A stretch of DNA of 64,000 nt from Rhodobacter maris (GCF_900217815.1 NZ_OBMT01000004.1:62001-126000); one strand, 5' to 3'. Positions 9,042 through 18,217 are shown, counted from the stretch's first letter. Notes: generated by a model not told the origin, from the letters alone. Numbers and translations are program-made.

Positions 9042-9116
9042 GCGGGCGTAGCTCAGGGGTAGAGCATAACCTTGCCAAGGTTAGGGTCGTGAGTTCGAAT
9101 CTCATCGCCCGCTCCA
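9042..9116 (+). tRNA. tRNA-Gly (anticodon GCC), copy 1
   Basis: The cloverleaf can be drawn by eye. The acceptor stem GCGGGCG pairs with CGCCCGC, the D arm is GCTC..GAGC, the anticodon stem TAACC/GGTTA encloses the loop TTGCCAA (anticodon GCC), the T arm contains GTTCGAAT, the discriminator base is T, and CCA is encoded at 9114-9116. It is identical to the copy that follows 36 bases downstream. The spacer holds a small GACCC-GCAA-GGGTC hairpin, so the two are probably cut from one transcript. Confidence 0.97.
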
Positions 9117-9152
9117 TTCGGAACCCGGACCCGCAAGGGTCAAAGCCAGGAT

Positions 9153-9227
9153 GCGGGCGTAGCTCAGGGGTAGAGCATAACCTTGCCAAGGTTAGGGTCG
9201 TGAGTTCGAATCTCATCGCCCGCTCCA
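9153..9227 (+). tRNA. tRNA-Gly (anticodon GCC), copy 2
   Basis: All 75 bases are identical to the copy at 9042-9116, including the encoded CCA. It is followed directly by a strong intrinsic terminator (9231-9256), which supports a two-gene tRNA transcript. Confidence 0.97.
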
Positions 9228-9230
9228 ACA

Positions 9231-9256
9231 AAAACCCTCCCTTCGGGGAGGGTTTT
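9231..9256 (+). terminator. Intrinsic terminator of the tRNA-Gly pair
   Basis: A perfect 11-bp stem AAAACCCTCCC / GGGAGGGTTTT with a TTCG tetraloop, ending in T residues and followed by GTCTTTT. It lies 4 bases after the second tRNA's CCA. Confidence 0.9.
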
Positions 9257-9273
9257 GTCTTTTCCGTTCCCGC

Positions 9274-9302
9274 TTAACAAGCACGGTTGCAGGCCCTATA
9301 AG
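9274..9302 (+). promoter_or_regulatory. Probable promoter of hisBH
   Basis: TTAACA (9274-9279), a 17-base spacer and TATAAG (9297-9302) lie 26 bases before the hisB start and just after the tRNA terminator, so hisBH has its own transcription start. Confidence 0.45.
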
Positions 9303-9327
9303 GCCTTGAACGCGAAAGGAGCCTCCG

Positions 9328-9915
9328 ATGCGCAAGGCCACGATCACCCGCAAGACCGCCGAGACCGATATCTCGGTCACCGTCACGCTCGACGGCACCG
9401 GGACTTACGCGAATGCCACGGGCGTGGGCTTCTTCGACCATATGCTCGACCAGCTCTCGCGCCATGCGCTGATCGACCTCACCATCACCGCCAAGGGCGA
9501 TCTGCATATCGACGATCATCACACCGTCGAGGATGTGGGCATCGCGCTCGGCCAGGCGCTCACTCAGGCGCTCGGCGACAAGCGCGGCATTCGCCGCTAC
9601 GGCCATTTCGTCTTGGCGATGGACGATGCGCAGGTGGCGACCGCGCTCGACCTCTCGGCCCGGCCCTTCCTCGTCTGGAACGTCGATTTCCCGACCCAGA
9701 AGATCGGCACCTTTGACACCGAATTGGTGCGCGAGTTCTTTCAGGCGCTTTCGACCCATGGCGGCCTCACGCTCCATGTCGACCGCGTGCACGGGATCAA
9801 CAGCCACCACATCGCAGAGGCGGCGTTCAAATCCGTCGCCCGCGCGCTGCGCATGGCGGTCGAACCCGATCCGCGTATGGGGGACATGCTGCCCTCGACC
9901 AAGGGAGCGCTGTGA
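9328..9915 (+). CDS. hisB: Imidazoleglycerol-phosphate dehydratase
   Basis: Catalyses the dehydration of imidazole glycerol phosphate in histidine biosynthesis. The 195 residues are the monofunctional length (no phosphatase domain). The metal-binding histidine motifs are visible: [13 protein letters not shown] near residue 38, [15 protein letters not shown] near 61, and the C-terminal [21 protein letters not shown] precedes the ATG. The TGA overlaps the hisH ATG by one base (TGATG), so the two are coupled. Confidence 0.97.
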   Translation: MRKATITRKTAETDISVTVTLDGTGTYANATGVGFFDHMLDQLSRHALIDLTITAKGDLHIDDHHTVEDVGIALGQALTQALGDKRGIRRYGHFVLAMDDAQVATALDLSARPFLVWNVDFPTQKIGTFDTELVREFFQALSTHGGLTLHVDRVHGINSHHIAEAAFKSVARALRMAVEPDPRMGDMLPSTKGAL

Positions 9916-10556
9916 TGAGCCTCACGGTTCTGGTCGATTACGACAGCGGCAACCTCCATTCGGCGCAAAAAGCGTTTGAGCGGATGGCGCGCGAGGCGGG
10001 CACCGGCACAGTCGTCGTCAGCGCCGAGCCCGATGTGGTGGCGCGCGCCGACCGGATCGTGCTGCCGGGCGACGGCGCCTTTCCCTCCTGCCGCGCGGCG
10101 CTCATTCGCCACACCGGGCTTTTCGAGGCGGTCGACGAGGCGGTAACCCGCCGCGGCGCGCCATTTCTGGGCATCTGCATCGGCATGCAGATGCTTGCCA
10201 CTCGCGGGCTCGAATTCGAGCCGACGCCCGGCTTTGGCTGGATTGGCGGCGAGGTGGTGCGGATCACCCCCGCCGATCCGGCGCTCAAGGTGCCGCATAT
10301 GGGCTGGAACGATCTTGTCATCGACACCCCGCATGCCGTGCTTGAAGGCATCGGCACCGGCGATCACGCCTATTTCGTGCATTCCTACCACTTCGTGGTG
10401 GAAAATCCGGCAGAGCGCCTCGCACACGTGGATTACGCGGGCGCGACCACGGCAATCGTCGGGCGCGACAATATTGTCGGCACCCAGTTCCACCCGGAGA
10501 AATCGCAGCGCACCGGGCTCAGGCTCATCGCCAATTTCCTGGCCTGGAAGCCCTGA
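9915..10556 (+). CDS. hisH: Imidazole glycerol phosphate synthase subunit HisH
   Basis: Glutamine amidotransferase subunit that supplies ammonia to HisF in histidine (and AICAR) synthesis. The 213-residue class I amidotransferase shows the nucleophile elbow GICIGMQ (Cys near residue 85) and the His-Glu pair in TQFHPEKSQ near the C-terminus. I start at the ATG of the TGATG overlap with hisB; a GTG one codon earlier is possible. The usual partners hisA and hisF do not follow: the next gene is on the opposite strand, so the his cluster is broken here. Confidence 0.96.
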   Translation: MSLTVLVDYDSGNLHSAQKAFERMAREAGTGTVVVSAEPDVVARADRIVLPGDGAFPSCRAALIRHTGLFEAVDEAVTRRGAPFLGICIGMQMLATRGLEFEPTPGFGWIGGEVVRITPADPALKVPHMGWNDLVIDTPHAVLEGIGTGDHAYFVHSYHFVVENPAERLAHVDYAGATTAIVGRDNIVGTQFHPEKSQRTGLRLIANFLAWKP

Positions 10557-10574
10557 GCCCTCGCCCGGCGGCGC

Positions 10575-10820
10575 TCAGGCGCGCAGACCGTGATCACGCT
10601 GATGGCGGCGCAACAGCGTCACCATCGAGCGGGCGGAGATATGCGCGTGATGCTTGAGCACCACCACCAGCCGGTCGGTATCGTCCAGCCCCACCCCCTC
10701 CGCAACATGTTGCGTGAGCGGCGCGAGCATCTCGGCATGGGTCGGGGTGTCCGGGTCGATATGTTTCATCCGCGCAAGCCGTGTCACCACCGCAGCCGCC
10801 GGATATCGGGTCTTTTTCAT
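10575..10820 (-). CDS. Small hypothetical protein
   Basis: An 81-residue open frame facing hisH. It is preceded by a plausible ribosome site (GGAAGGTGACAG before ATG) and has GC-rich third positions like neighbouring genes. The protein is basic and His/Arg-rich (KHIDPDTPTHAEMLAPL in the middle, LVVVLKHHAHISARSMVTLL near the end) with no membrane segment. The C-terminal half could form a short helical bundle. I do not recognise the family. The 162 bases between it and ackA show nothing else. It could be a spurious frame, but the ribosome site and amino-acid composition favour a real gene. Confidence 0.5.
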   Translation of the reverse strand: MKKTRYPAAAVVTRLARMKHIDPDTPTHAEMLAPLTQHVAEGVGLDDTDRLVVVLKHHAHISARSMVTLLRRHQRDHGLRA

Positions 10821-10982
10821 CTGTCACCTTCCAAAACTGGATCGTTCAGATTCTCTCCCTGAGGAAAAGTTAACACAGTCGGACGGAAACGGGAAATACA
10901 CCGGGGACGGGGGCGCAAGAAACCGGCCAGAGCGCGGTCATCTGCCCAAGCTTTCAGCAAGTCGCGGCGACGCGCGGCGGGC

Positions 10983-12188
10983 TCAGGCCGCTTCGGTCGC
11001 GATCCCCACCGCCTTGCGGGCCGCGCGCACGATCACCAGTTCCTCACGCGTCGGCACGATCATCACCGCGGTGCGGGCGAATTCCGACGAGATGATGGTC
11101 GCGCTTTCGGCATTGCGGCCGTGGTCGATCTCCACCCCCATCCAGCCGAGCCGTTCGCAGATGCGCCGCCGCACCACGCGGGAGTTCTCGCCGATGCCGC
11201 CGCAGAACACGAGCGCGTCGATCCCGCCCATCACCGCCGCCATGGCACCGAGTTCGCGCTGCACGCGGAACACGAAATAGTCGATGGCGCGGTGGCTCTC
11301 GGGGCTGTCGGCTTCTTCAAGCGTGCGCATGTCGTTCGAAAGCCCGCCCGAAAGGCCCAGAAGCCCGCTCTTGTTGTAAAGAATGTCGCGGATCTCGGCG
11401 GTCGAAAGCCCCTCGCGTTCGAGCATGTAAAGGATCACGCCGGGGTCAACCTGACCGCAGCGCGTGCCCATCGGCAGCCCGTCAAGCACCGAGAACCCCA
11501 TCGAGGAGGCGACCGAGCGGCCCCGCATGATCGCGCAGGTGGAGGCGCCATTGCCCAGATGTGCCACCACCACGCGCCCCGCCATCAGATGCGGCGCGAT
11601 CCGGGCCACTTCGCCGGTCACATAATCATAGCTCAGCCCGTGGAATCCATAGCGGCGCACGCCCTGCTCGTAATAGCGGTGCGGCAGCGCGAACGTGTCG
11701 TTCACGAAAGGCTGGCCGCGGTGGAAGGCGGTGTCGAAGCACGCCACCTGCGGCACGCCCGGAAAGGCCTCCATCGCGGCGCGGATGCCTGCAATATTGT
11801 GCGGCTGGTGAAGCGGTGCGAAGGGCGAAAGCTCGGTCAGTTCGGCCAGCACAGCTTCGGTCACCTCGACCGGCGCGGTGAAGTTCACGCCCCCATGCAC
11901 CACCCGGTGCCCCACCGCGGCAAGCTTGAGCCCGGGGAAGGCCGCGCGCACCGTGGCGATGATCGCCGCAAGCGCTGCGTCATGGTTCGAAATATCGCCC
12001 GAGACGACCGGCAGCGCCCGCCCGTCGGCATCCTTGAGCTTGATCACGCCCTCGGGGCCGATCCGCTCGGCCTGCCCGGTGACGAGCGCGCGGTCACCCG
12101 TGGCGCCGAAAAGCGCCACTTTCAGCGAGGAAGACCCGGCGTTGAGCGCCAGAAAGGCGCGGCTGTCTGCCTGTATCGTTTCGGTCAT
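10983..12188 (-). CDS. ackA: Acetate kinase
   Basis: Interconverts acetate + ATP and acetyl phosphate. The 401-residue ASKHA-fold kinase carries the signature FLALNAGSSSLKVALFG near the N-terminus, VVHGGVNFTAPVEV near residue 100, CFDTAFHRGQPFV near 150, and GFHGLSYDYV then HLGNGASTCAIM near 180-210. It lies 117 bases downstream of fabI on the same strand, a pairing seen in other alphaproteobacteria where a phosphotransacetylase gene is also linked. No pta is visible here. An AAGGCAAGG ribosome site precedes the ATG. Confidence 0.96.
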   Translation of the reverse strand: MTETIQADSRAFLALNAGSSSLKVALFGATGDRALVTGQAERIGPEGVIKLKDADGRALPVVSGDISNHDAALAAIIATVRAAFPGLKLAAVGHRVVHGGVNFTAPVEVTEAVLAELTELSPFAPLHQPHNIAGIRAAMEAFPGVPQVACFDTAFHRGQPFVNDTFALPHRYYEQGVRRYGFHGLSYDYVTGEVARIAPHLMAGRVVVAHLGNGASTCAIMRGRSVASSMGFSVLDGLPMGTRCGQVDPGVILYMLEREGLSTAEIRDILYNKSGLLGLSGGLSNDMRTLEEADSPESHRAIDYFVFRVQRELGAMAAVMGGIDALVFCGGIGENSRVVRRRICERLGWMGVEIDHGRNAESATIISSEFARTAVMIVPTREELVIVRAARKAVGIATEAA

Positions 12189-12305
12189 CGCCCTTGCCTT
12201 TCCGCTGCTGCGTGTTCGGTGCGGCCGGAGCGCAGCCTCACCGGATAAGATGCGCCGAAGGTGCGGGAATTGCGCGTTCGGCGCAAGCCTGAGACCGGCT
12301 TTCAG

Positions 12306-13070
12306 TCATGCGGTGATCGAATAGCCGCCGTCGATTTCGTGGATGCCACCGGTCATGTTGCGCGCCTCGGGCGCGGCAAGGAAAGCCGCCATCGCGCCGA
12401 TATCCTCGATCGTGGCAAGATGATGGGTGGGCGCGCGCGCGGCCGCCTCGGCCATCATCTCGTCGAAATGGTCGATCCCGCTCGCGGCACGGGTGGCAAG
12501 CGGCCCGGGCGAGAGCGCATGCACGCGGATGCCCTTTTCGCCAAGTTCGGCGGCGGCATAGCGCACCGTGCTCTCAAGCGCGGCTTTCACCGGCCCCATC
12601 AGATTGTAATGGCGCACCACGCGCGACGACCCGAAGAACGAGACCGAAAGGCAGGTGCCCCCCTCCGTCATCAACGGCTCGGCAAGGCGGATCATGCGCA
12701 GGAAGGAATGGACTGACGTGTCCATCGCACGGGCGAAACCTTCGGCCGAGCAATCAACGACGCGGCCGTGCAGGTCGTCTTTCGGCGCATAGGCGATCGA
12801 ATGCACCAGCGTGTCAAGACGGCCCCAGCGGCCCTCGATCCCGGCGAACACCGCCTCAAGCTGGCCCGGCTGCGAGACATCGAGCGGAGCCATGATCTCG
12901 GCCCCGATCGCTTCGGCCAGCGGGCGCACATGCGGTTCGGCCTTCTCGTTGAGCCAGGTCACCGCGATCTCGGCGCCCTGGGCCTTCAGTGCCCGGGCGA
13001 TGCCCCAGGCGATCGACTGCGCATTGGCGATGCCCACCACCAACGCTTTCTGCCCTTCCAGTGAAAACAT
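12306..13070 (-). CDS. fabI: Enoyl-ACP reductase FabI-type (paralogue linked to ackA)
   Basis: Short-chain dehydrogenase fold protein of the FabI group, expected to reduce enoyl-ACP with NADH. The 254 residues begin at the ATG at 13070, chosen for its AGAAGG ribosome site and the family start (FSLEGQKALVVGIANAQSIA, the FabI-type nucleotide loop). The catalytic pair Tyr155 and Lys162 is present in YNLMGPVKAAL. The first tyrosine of the FabI active site (Tyr146 in E. coli) is phenylalanine here (SVSFFGSS). With the ackA linkage, this suggests a paralogue serving a specific pathway and not the housekeeping enzyme. Divergent from the phosphomannomutase gene. Confidence 0.85.
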   Translation of the reverse strand: MFSLEGQKALVVGIANAQSIAWGIARALKAQGAEIAVTWLNEKAEPHVRPLAEAIGAEIMAPLDVSQPGQLEAVFAGIEGRWGRLDTLVHSIAYAPKDDLHGRVVDCSAEGFARAMDTSVHSFLRMIRLAEPLMTEGGTCLSVSFFGSSRVVRHYNLMGPVKAALESTVRYAAAELGEKGIRVHALSPGPLATRAASGIDHFDEMMAEAAARAPTHHLATIEDIGAMAAFLAAPEARNMTGGIHEIDGGYSITA

Positions 13071-13299
13071 CCTCGAACCTTCTCTTTGCCTGGCACGCGG
13101 GGCGCCCGGACCGGCCTGCGCCCGCAACCTGCCCCCGCCGTATGAAGGGAACATATCGCGGCGATGACAGAAATGATTCTGCGCCGCGGCAATGCGCGCG
13201 CAGCACAACTCTGCGCGATCTGCCGACGCAGCCGACTATCGACACCGCGCGCCCGAAAACTTAAGAACGACGCAACGACCCCAGCACAGGGAACGGGAA

Positions 13300-14701
13300 A
13301 TGGCGCCGAAATTCGGAACGAGCGGCCTGCGCGGCCTCGTGGTGGAGCTCACCCCGGAGCTGGTCGCGGCGCATGTGGCGGCCTTTGTCGCCGCCTGTCC
13401 GACCGGCACCGGCCTCTTTGTCGGGCGCGATCTGCGCCCCTCCTCGCCCCGCATCGCCGCCGATGTCATGGCTGCGGGCCGCGCCTGCGGACTGGCCGTG
13501 ACCGATTGCGGCGCGCTGCCGACCCCGGCGCTGGCGCTCGCCGCGATGCGGGCGGGTGCGGGCGCGGTGATGGTGACAGGCAGCCATATTCCGGCAGACC
13601 GCAACGGGCTCAAATTCTACCTGCCGACCGGCGAGATTTCCAAGGCGGACGAGGCGGCGATTTTGGCGGCTCTGTCCACCTCGGGCGCGTCCAGCGGCGC
13701 GGAGGGCCCGCTTGCCACAGCCCCCGATGCCGGGGCGGAATATGTGGCGCGCTATGGTGCGGCCTTTGGCGCCGATGCGCTCGCGGGGCTGCGGCTCGGG
13801 CTTTATGAGCATTCCTCGGTGGCGCGCGACCTCTTGGCGGAGCTGCTGACCGCCCTTGGCGCCGAGGTGGTGCGGCTTGCCCGCTCCGAGACCTTCATTC
13901 CCGTCGATACCGAGGCGGTCGCGCCCGAAACCCGCGCCGATCTCAAGGACTGGTGCGCGACGCAGGGGCTCGATGCCGTGCTCTCGACCGATGGCGATGC
14001 CGACCGGCCGCTCTTGACCGATGCGACGGGTCTGGTTGTGCCGGGGGATGTGCTCGGCGTGCTCAGCGCGCGCGCTTGGGGCCGAGGTGATCTGCACCCC
14101 GGTTTCCTCCAACTCGATGGTCGCCGAGATCCCAGCCTTCCGGGCGCTGCATCTGACAAAGATCGGCTCGCCCTTCGTGATCGCGGCGATGGAGGCCGCA
14201 CTTGCCGCCGATCCTTCCGCGAAAGTGGTGGGGTTCGAGGCGAATGGCGGCTTTCTGCTCGGCTTCGAGGCCAAGGCGCCCGCGGGCCCCTTGCCCGCGC
14301 TGATGACGCGCGACGCGGTGCTGCCGATCGTGGCGCCGCTCGTTGCGGCGCGCGCCGCGGGGCAGAGCCTCGCGCAGGCGGTGGCGGCGCTTCCGGCCCG
14401 CTTCACCGCTGCCGACCGGCTTACCGAGATGCCGACCGAGGCGAGCGCCGCTTTTCTTGCGTCCTTGCGCGAGAATGCACAGGCGCGGGCCGAATTCCTT
14501 GCACCGCTGGGGGAGGAATGCGCGCTCGACAACACCGACGGGCTGCGCATCACGCTTGGGCGAACGCGCGTCTTGCATTTGCGCCCATCGGGCAATGCCC
14601 CCGAGTTCCGGGTTTATGTCGAGGCGGAAACCCCTGCGGCGGCACAGGAATTGCTCGGCCGGGCGCTGACGATGGTGGCTCAGGCGCTCGCGCCATGCTA
14701 G
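13300..14701 (+). pseudogene. Phosphomannomutase, frameshifted at a (GC)5 tract
   Basis: Alpha-D-phosphohexomutase expected to convert mannose-6-P to mannose-1-P for GDP-mannose. The N-terminal part is in the frame starting ATG 13300 (MAPKFGTSGLRGLVVELTPE). It has the phosphoserine loop TGSHIPADRNG (Ser95) and the metal loop STDGDADRP, ending at VLGVLSARA near 14075. The rest is in the +1 frame (LGAEVICTPVSSNSMVAEIP to the stop at 14701) and carries the sugar loop FEANGGFLLG and the phosphate-binding motif RPSGNAPEFRVYVEAE. The two frames join exactly at GCGCGCGCGC (14066-14075). Restoring one GC unit, giving SARALGAEV, would make one continuous protein of about 467 residues. This is a real frameshift, a slippage-prone switch, or a sequencing error. 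manC follows 58 bases on. Confidence 0.85.
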
Positions 14702-14759
14702 GGCTTGCCGCCTTGCAGCGGCTGGCATTTTTTGAACATAGATTCGCATGGAGGTGCGC

Positions 14760-16193
14760 TTGATTTACCCCACAATCCTCTGCGGTGGCTCCGGCACCCG
14801 CCTGTGGCCGCTCTCCCGCAAGAGCTATCCCAAGCAATTCGTGCCGCTGCTGGGGGAGGAGACCCTGTTTCAGGCCTCTGCCAGGCGCCTCACCGGGGCG
14901 GGCTATGCCGCGCCCGTGGTGCTGACCAATTCAGACTTCCGCTTCATCGTCACCGAGCAACTCGCGGCGGTCGGCATCGACCCGGGCGCGATCCTGATCG
15001 AACCCGAGGGGCGCAACACCGCGCCCGCGGTGCTGGCCGCCGCACTGCATCTGCATGCCATCGATGCAGAGGCCGTGCTGCTCGTCGCCCCCTCCGATCA
15101 TGCGATCCCCGATGCCGCGGCATTTCAGGCCGCCGTCCAGCGCGGGCTGGCCGCGGTGGATCAGGGGCAGATCGTCACCTTCGGCATTACCCCCACCCGA
15201 CCCGAAACCGGCTACGGCTATCTGGAGCTGGCGCATGCCCCCGAGGCGAGCGAAGCGCCGGTGGCACTCACGCGCTTTGTCGAAAAGCCCGATCTGGCGC
15301 GCGCCGAAGAGATGGTCGCCGCCGGAAGCTTTCTCTGGAACGCGGGTATTTTCCTGTTCCGCGCCGCCGACATGATCGCCGCGTTCGAGGCCCATGCGCC
15401 CGAGGTGCTGGCCCCGGTGCGCGCAGCCCTCGCGGGCGCGCAGACGGATCTGGGCTTTTTGCGCCTCGCCCCCGAGCCCTGGGGCCTCGCCCCCGAGATC
15501 TCGCTCGATTACGCGGTGATGGAGCGCGCCGCAAACCTCTCCGCCGTGCCCTTTTCAGGCGCCTGGTCCGACCTCGGCGGCTGGGATGCGGTGCGCGCCG
15601 CCGGCCCCGAGGATGCGACGGGAACGGTCACTTCCGGCGCGGCAACGGCGATCGACTGCACCGCCAGCCTGCTGCGCTCCGAGAGCGAGGGGCTCGAACT
15701 CGTCGGCATCGGGCTCGACAACATCATCGCCGTGGCCACGAATGACGCGGTGCTGGTGGCCGACATGTCGCGCGCGCAGGATGTGAAAAAGGCCGTGGAG
15801 GCGCTCAAGGCCCGCAAGGCGCCGCAGGCCGTGCAATTTCCGAAAGACCACCGCCCCTGGGGCTGGTTCGAGACGCTGGCGCTCGCCGACCGTTTCCAGG
15901 TCAAACGCATCGTCGTGCATCCGGGCGCCGCGCTCAGCCTGCAAAGCCACCACCATCGCTCCGAACACTGGATCGTTGTGCAGGGCACGGCCAAGGTCAC
16001 GGTCGATGAGACGGTGCAACTGGTGACGGAAAACCAATCCGTCTATGTACCGCTCGGGGCCATCCACCGGATGGAAAACCCCGGCAAGGTGCCGATGGTG
16101 CTGATCGAGGTGCAGACCGGCTCCTATCTGGGCGAGGATGACATCATCCGTTACGACGATGTCTATGCCCGCGGTCAGGGAGCAAAAGGATGA
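14760..16193 (+). CDS. manC: Mannose-1-phosphate guanylyltransferase / mannose-6-phosphate isomerase
   Basis: Makes GDP-mannose from mannose-1-P and GTP. The C-terminal cupin domain adds phosphomannose isomerase activity (type II PMI). The nucleotidyltransferase motif [20 protein letters not shown] opens the protein, [13 protein letters not shown] lies near residue 180, and the PMI signature [10 protein letters not shown] and [17 protein letters not shown] are in the last 130 residues. I prefer the TTG at 14760 as start. It is 5 bases after a GGAGG ribosome site (14750-14754) and yields the usual (M)[10 protein letters not shown]-terminus. The ATG at 14748 would add four residues but overlaps that ribosome site. 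The TGA overlaps the ugd ATG (ATGA). Together with the mutase this is a GDP-mannose module for surface polysaccharide. Confidence 0.94.
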   Translation: MIYPTILCGGSGTRLWPLSRKSYPKQFVPLLGEETLFQASARRLTGAGYAAPVVLTNSDFRFIVTEQLAAVGIDPGAILIEPEGRNTAPAVLAAALHLHAIDAEAVLLVAPSDHAIPDAAAFQAAVQRGLAAVDQGQIVTFGITPTRPETGYGYLELAHAPEASEAPVALTRFVEKPDLARAEEMVAAGSFLWNAGIFLFRAADMIAAFEAHAPEVLAPVRAALAGAQTDLGFLRLAPEPWGLAPEISLDYAVMERAANLSAVPFSGAWSDLGGWDAVRAAGPEDATGTVTSGAATAIDCTASLLRSESEGLELVGIGLDNIIAVATNDAVLVADMSRAQDVKKAVEALKARKAPQAVQFPKDHRPWGWFETLALADRFQVKRIVVHPGAALSLQSHHHRSEHWIVVQGTAKVTVDETVQLVTENQSVYVPLGAIHRMENPGKVPMVLIEVQTGSYLGEDDIIRYDDVYARGQGAKG

Positions 16194-17356
16194 AGATTGC
16201 CGTTTTCGGGCTCGGCTATGTCGGGCTTTCCATGGCCGTTCTGCTGGCCCGCCACAATCAGGTGATGGCGGTCGATATTTCGGCGGCGCGCGTTGCGGCG
16301 GTCAATGCCGCGCAAAGCCCGATCCAGGATACCGAGATCGAGGCGGCACTTGCCGCGGGCGGTCTTGACCTGAGTGCCACGACGGAGGCGCAGGCGGCGA
16401 TTTCGGGGGCGGAGTTCGTGATCGTCGCCACGCCGACGAACTATGACACCGCCACCAACACCTTCGACACATCGAGCGTCGAGGCGGTGGTGCGGCAGGT
16501 GATCGCCCTCAACGCCACCGCGACGGTGGTGATCAAATCGACGATCCCGGTGGGCTATGTCGAGAGCCTGCGGGCCGATCTCGGCACCGGGCAGGTGATC
16601 TTCAGCCCCGAATTCCTGCGCGAGGGGCGCGCGCTTTACGACAACCTCCACCCCTCGCGGATCGTCGTCGGCGAGCGCTCCGAGCGCGCGCGCCGTTTTG
16701 CCGACCTCTTGCTTCAAGGCGCGCTCGAGAAAGAGGTTCCGGTCCTTTTCACCGATCCTTCCGAAGCCGAGGCAATCAAGCTGTTCGCCAATACCTATTT
16801 GGCGATGCGGGTTGCCTTTTTCAACGAACTCGACAGCTACGCGCTGGCCCGCGGCATGGACAGCCGCCAGATCATCGAGGGCGTTGGGCTCGACCCGCGG
16901 ATCGGCGCGCATTACAACAACCCCTCTTTCGGCTATGGCGGCTATTGCCTGCCCAAGGACACCAAGCAGCTTCTGGCAAACTACGATCAGGTGCCGCAGA
17001 ACCTGATCGCCGCGATTGTCGATGCGAACCGTACGCGCAAGGATTTTCTCTCCGACCAGATCATCATGCGCCGCCCGAAAATCGTGGGCGTCTACCGGCT
17101 GGTGATGAAGGCGGGTTCGGACAACTTCCGCCAAAGCTCGATTCAAGGCATCATGAAGCGGGTGAAGGCCAAGGGGATCGAGGTGATCGTCTATGAGCCG
17201 GCGCTCGCGGAAGAACGATTCTTCGGTTCGCGCGTGGTACGCGATCTTGCGGCCTTCAAGGCCGAAGCGGATGTGATCGTGGCAAACCGCCATGCCGCCG
17301 AACTCGCCGATGTCGCCGAAAAAGTCTTCACCCGCGATCTTTTCGGGGCAGACTGA
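16190..17356 (+). CDS. ugd: UDP-glucose 6-dehydrogenase / nucleotide-sugar dehydrogenase
   Basis: NAD-dependent four-electron oxidation of a UDP-sugar (usually UDP-glucose to UDP-glucuronate) for exopolysaccharide or lipid sugars. The 388 residues have the N-terminal Rossmann motif [24 protein letters not shown] near residue 85, [13 protein letters not shown] near 145, and the catalytic cysteine Cys253 in [11 protein letters not shown]. The ATGA overlap with manC puts it in the same translationally coupled unit. The exact substrate (UDP-glucose, UDP-ManNAc or GDP-mannose) cannot be fixed by eye. The GDP-mannose context leaves GDP-mannose dehydrogenase as an alternative, although length and motifs look like the UDP-glucose group. 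Confidence 0.9.
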   Translation: MKIAVFGLGYVGLSMAVLLARHNQVMAVDISAARVAAVNAAQSPIQDTEIEAALAAGGLDLSATTEAQAAISGAEFVIVATPTNYDTATNTFDTSSVEAVVRQVIALNATATVVIKSTIPVGYVESLRADLGTGQVIFSPEFLREGRALYDNLHPSRIVVGERSERARRFADLLLQGALEKEVPVLFTDPSEAEAIKLFANTYLAMRVAFFNELDSYALARGMDSRQIIEGVGLDPRIGAHYNNPSFGYGGYCLPKDTKQLLANYDQVPQNLIAAIVDANRTRKDFLSDQIIMRRPKIVGVYRLVMKAGSDNFRQSSIQGIMKRVKAKGIEVIVYEPALAEERFFGSRVVRDLAAFKAEADVIVANRHAAELADVAEKVFTRDLFGAD

Positions 17357-17691
17357 AAAGCATAGGCCCTGAGAAGAAGGACGCGGCGGGACGACAAAGC
17401 GTGCAAATCCCCCGCATGCCGAGAGGTGCCTTCTGGGCAAACCTCGCCTTGGCCGCGTTTGCGGCAGGTCTCCACCGGCGGTGCCGGGGCACAAGTCCCG
17501 CGCCGTCGGCGGATCGCAGAACATCGTCGGAAAGACCCGTCCGCCCCAGTTATCCACGACAATCTGCTTTACAGCCACGCCCGTTGGCCCCACGATATAT
17601 GGTAGAACGGCAAGCTCAAACTGCCGCTCATAGTGAGGAAACCAAGCTCTTGGGGATAACTTCCTGAGGTGCGCAGGCAGGTGGGAATGAC
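17357..17691. other. 335-base intergenic region with two DnaA-box-like motifs
   Basis: I see no convincing coding frame here. The region contains TTATCCACG (17550-17558, plus strand) and TTATCCCCA (17659-17651, minus strand), each one mismatch from the DnaA box. It also has a short CCAAG..CTTGG inverted repeat near 17642-17653 and a local AT-rich patch (GATATATGG). The promoter of the next gene should also be here. I compared it by eye with tmRNA, RNase P and SRP RNA hallmarks and found none. Confidence 0.4.
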
Positions 17692-18195
17692 ATGGCACTG
17701 AGCGAAGACTATCTCGACGGCTCCGATACCCATCCGATCGATGTGGTGGAGACCCTCGCCGAGGCGCATGACTGGGAGTTCGACCGTATCGCGCATGACC
17801 AGATCGCGATGTCTGTCGAGGGCCAGTGGCGTTCCTATGCGCTCACCCTCGACTGGTCCGAACAGGACGAGACGCTGCGGCTGATCTCCACCTTCGAGCT
17901 TGATCCGCCCGCAGCGCGGTTGGGCGCGCTTTACGAGCTTTTGAACCGCATCAACGACCAATGCTGGACCGGCGCTTTCACCTGGTGGCCGGAACAAAAG
18001 CTCATGGTCTGGCGCTACGGGCTCGTGCTTTCGGGCTGCCAGATCGCCGGGCCCGAGCAGGTCGACCGGATGATCCGGGCCGCGCTGATGGTTTCGGAGC
18101 GGTTCTACCCCGCGATGCAGCTTGCCACCTGGGGCGAGGAGAGCCCGGAACAGGCGATGAAAGTCGCCATTGCCGAGGCCTACGGGCGCGCCTAA
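17692..18195 (+). CDS. YbjN domain-containing protein
   Basis: A 167-residue soluble protein of the YbjN family, whose fold resembles type III secretion chaperones. The E. coli member affects motility and stress responses, but the molecular role is unknown. Recognisable stretches are WEFDRIAHDQIAMSVEGQW, LDWSEQDETLRLISTFELD and ALYELLNRINDQCWTGAFT. GGTGGGAATGAC precedes the ATG. It lies 22 bases before proC on the same strand, a linkage common in Rhodobacterales and Rhizobiales, so the two are probably co-transcribed. Confidence 0.88.
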   Translation: MALSEDYLDGSDTHPIDVVETLAEAHDWEFDRIAHDQIAMSVEGQWRSYALTLDWSEQDETLRLISTFELDPPAARLGALYELLNRINDQCWTGAFTWWPEQKLMVWRYGLVLSGCQIAGPEQVDRMIRAALMVSERFYPAMQLATWGEESPEQAMKVAIAEAYGRA

Positions 18196-18217
18196 TCTCC
18201 CCGCGAAGGAGATTGCA

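Noticed and set aside
13192-13299. Upstream start for the phosphomannomutase
   Set aside because: The extra 36 residues are not mutase-like; ATG 13300 begins the conserved APKFGTSGLRG.
17357-17691. tmRNA, RNase P, SRP or 6S RNA in the intergenic region
   Set aside because: None of the conserved sequence hallmarks of the first three could be found on either strand, and 6S RNA could not be judged without a structure model.
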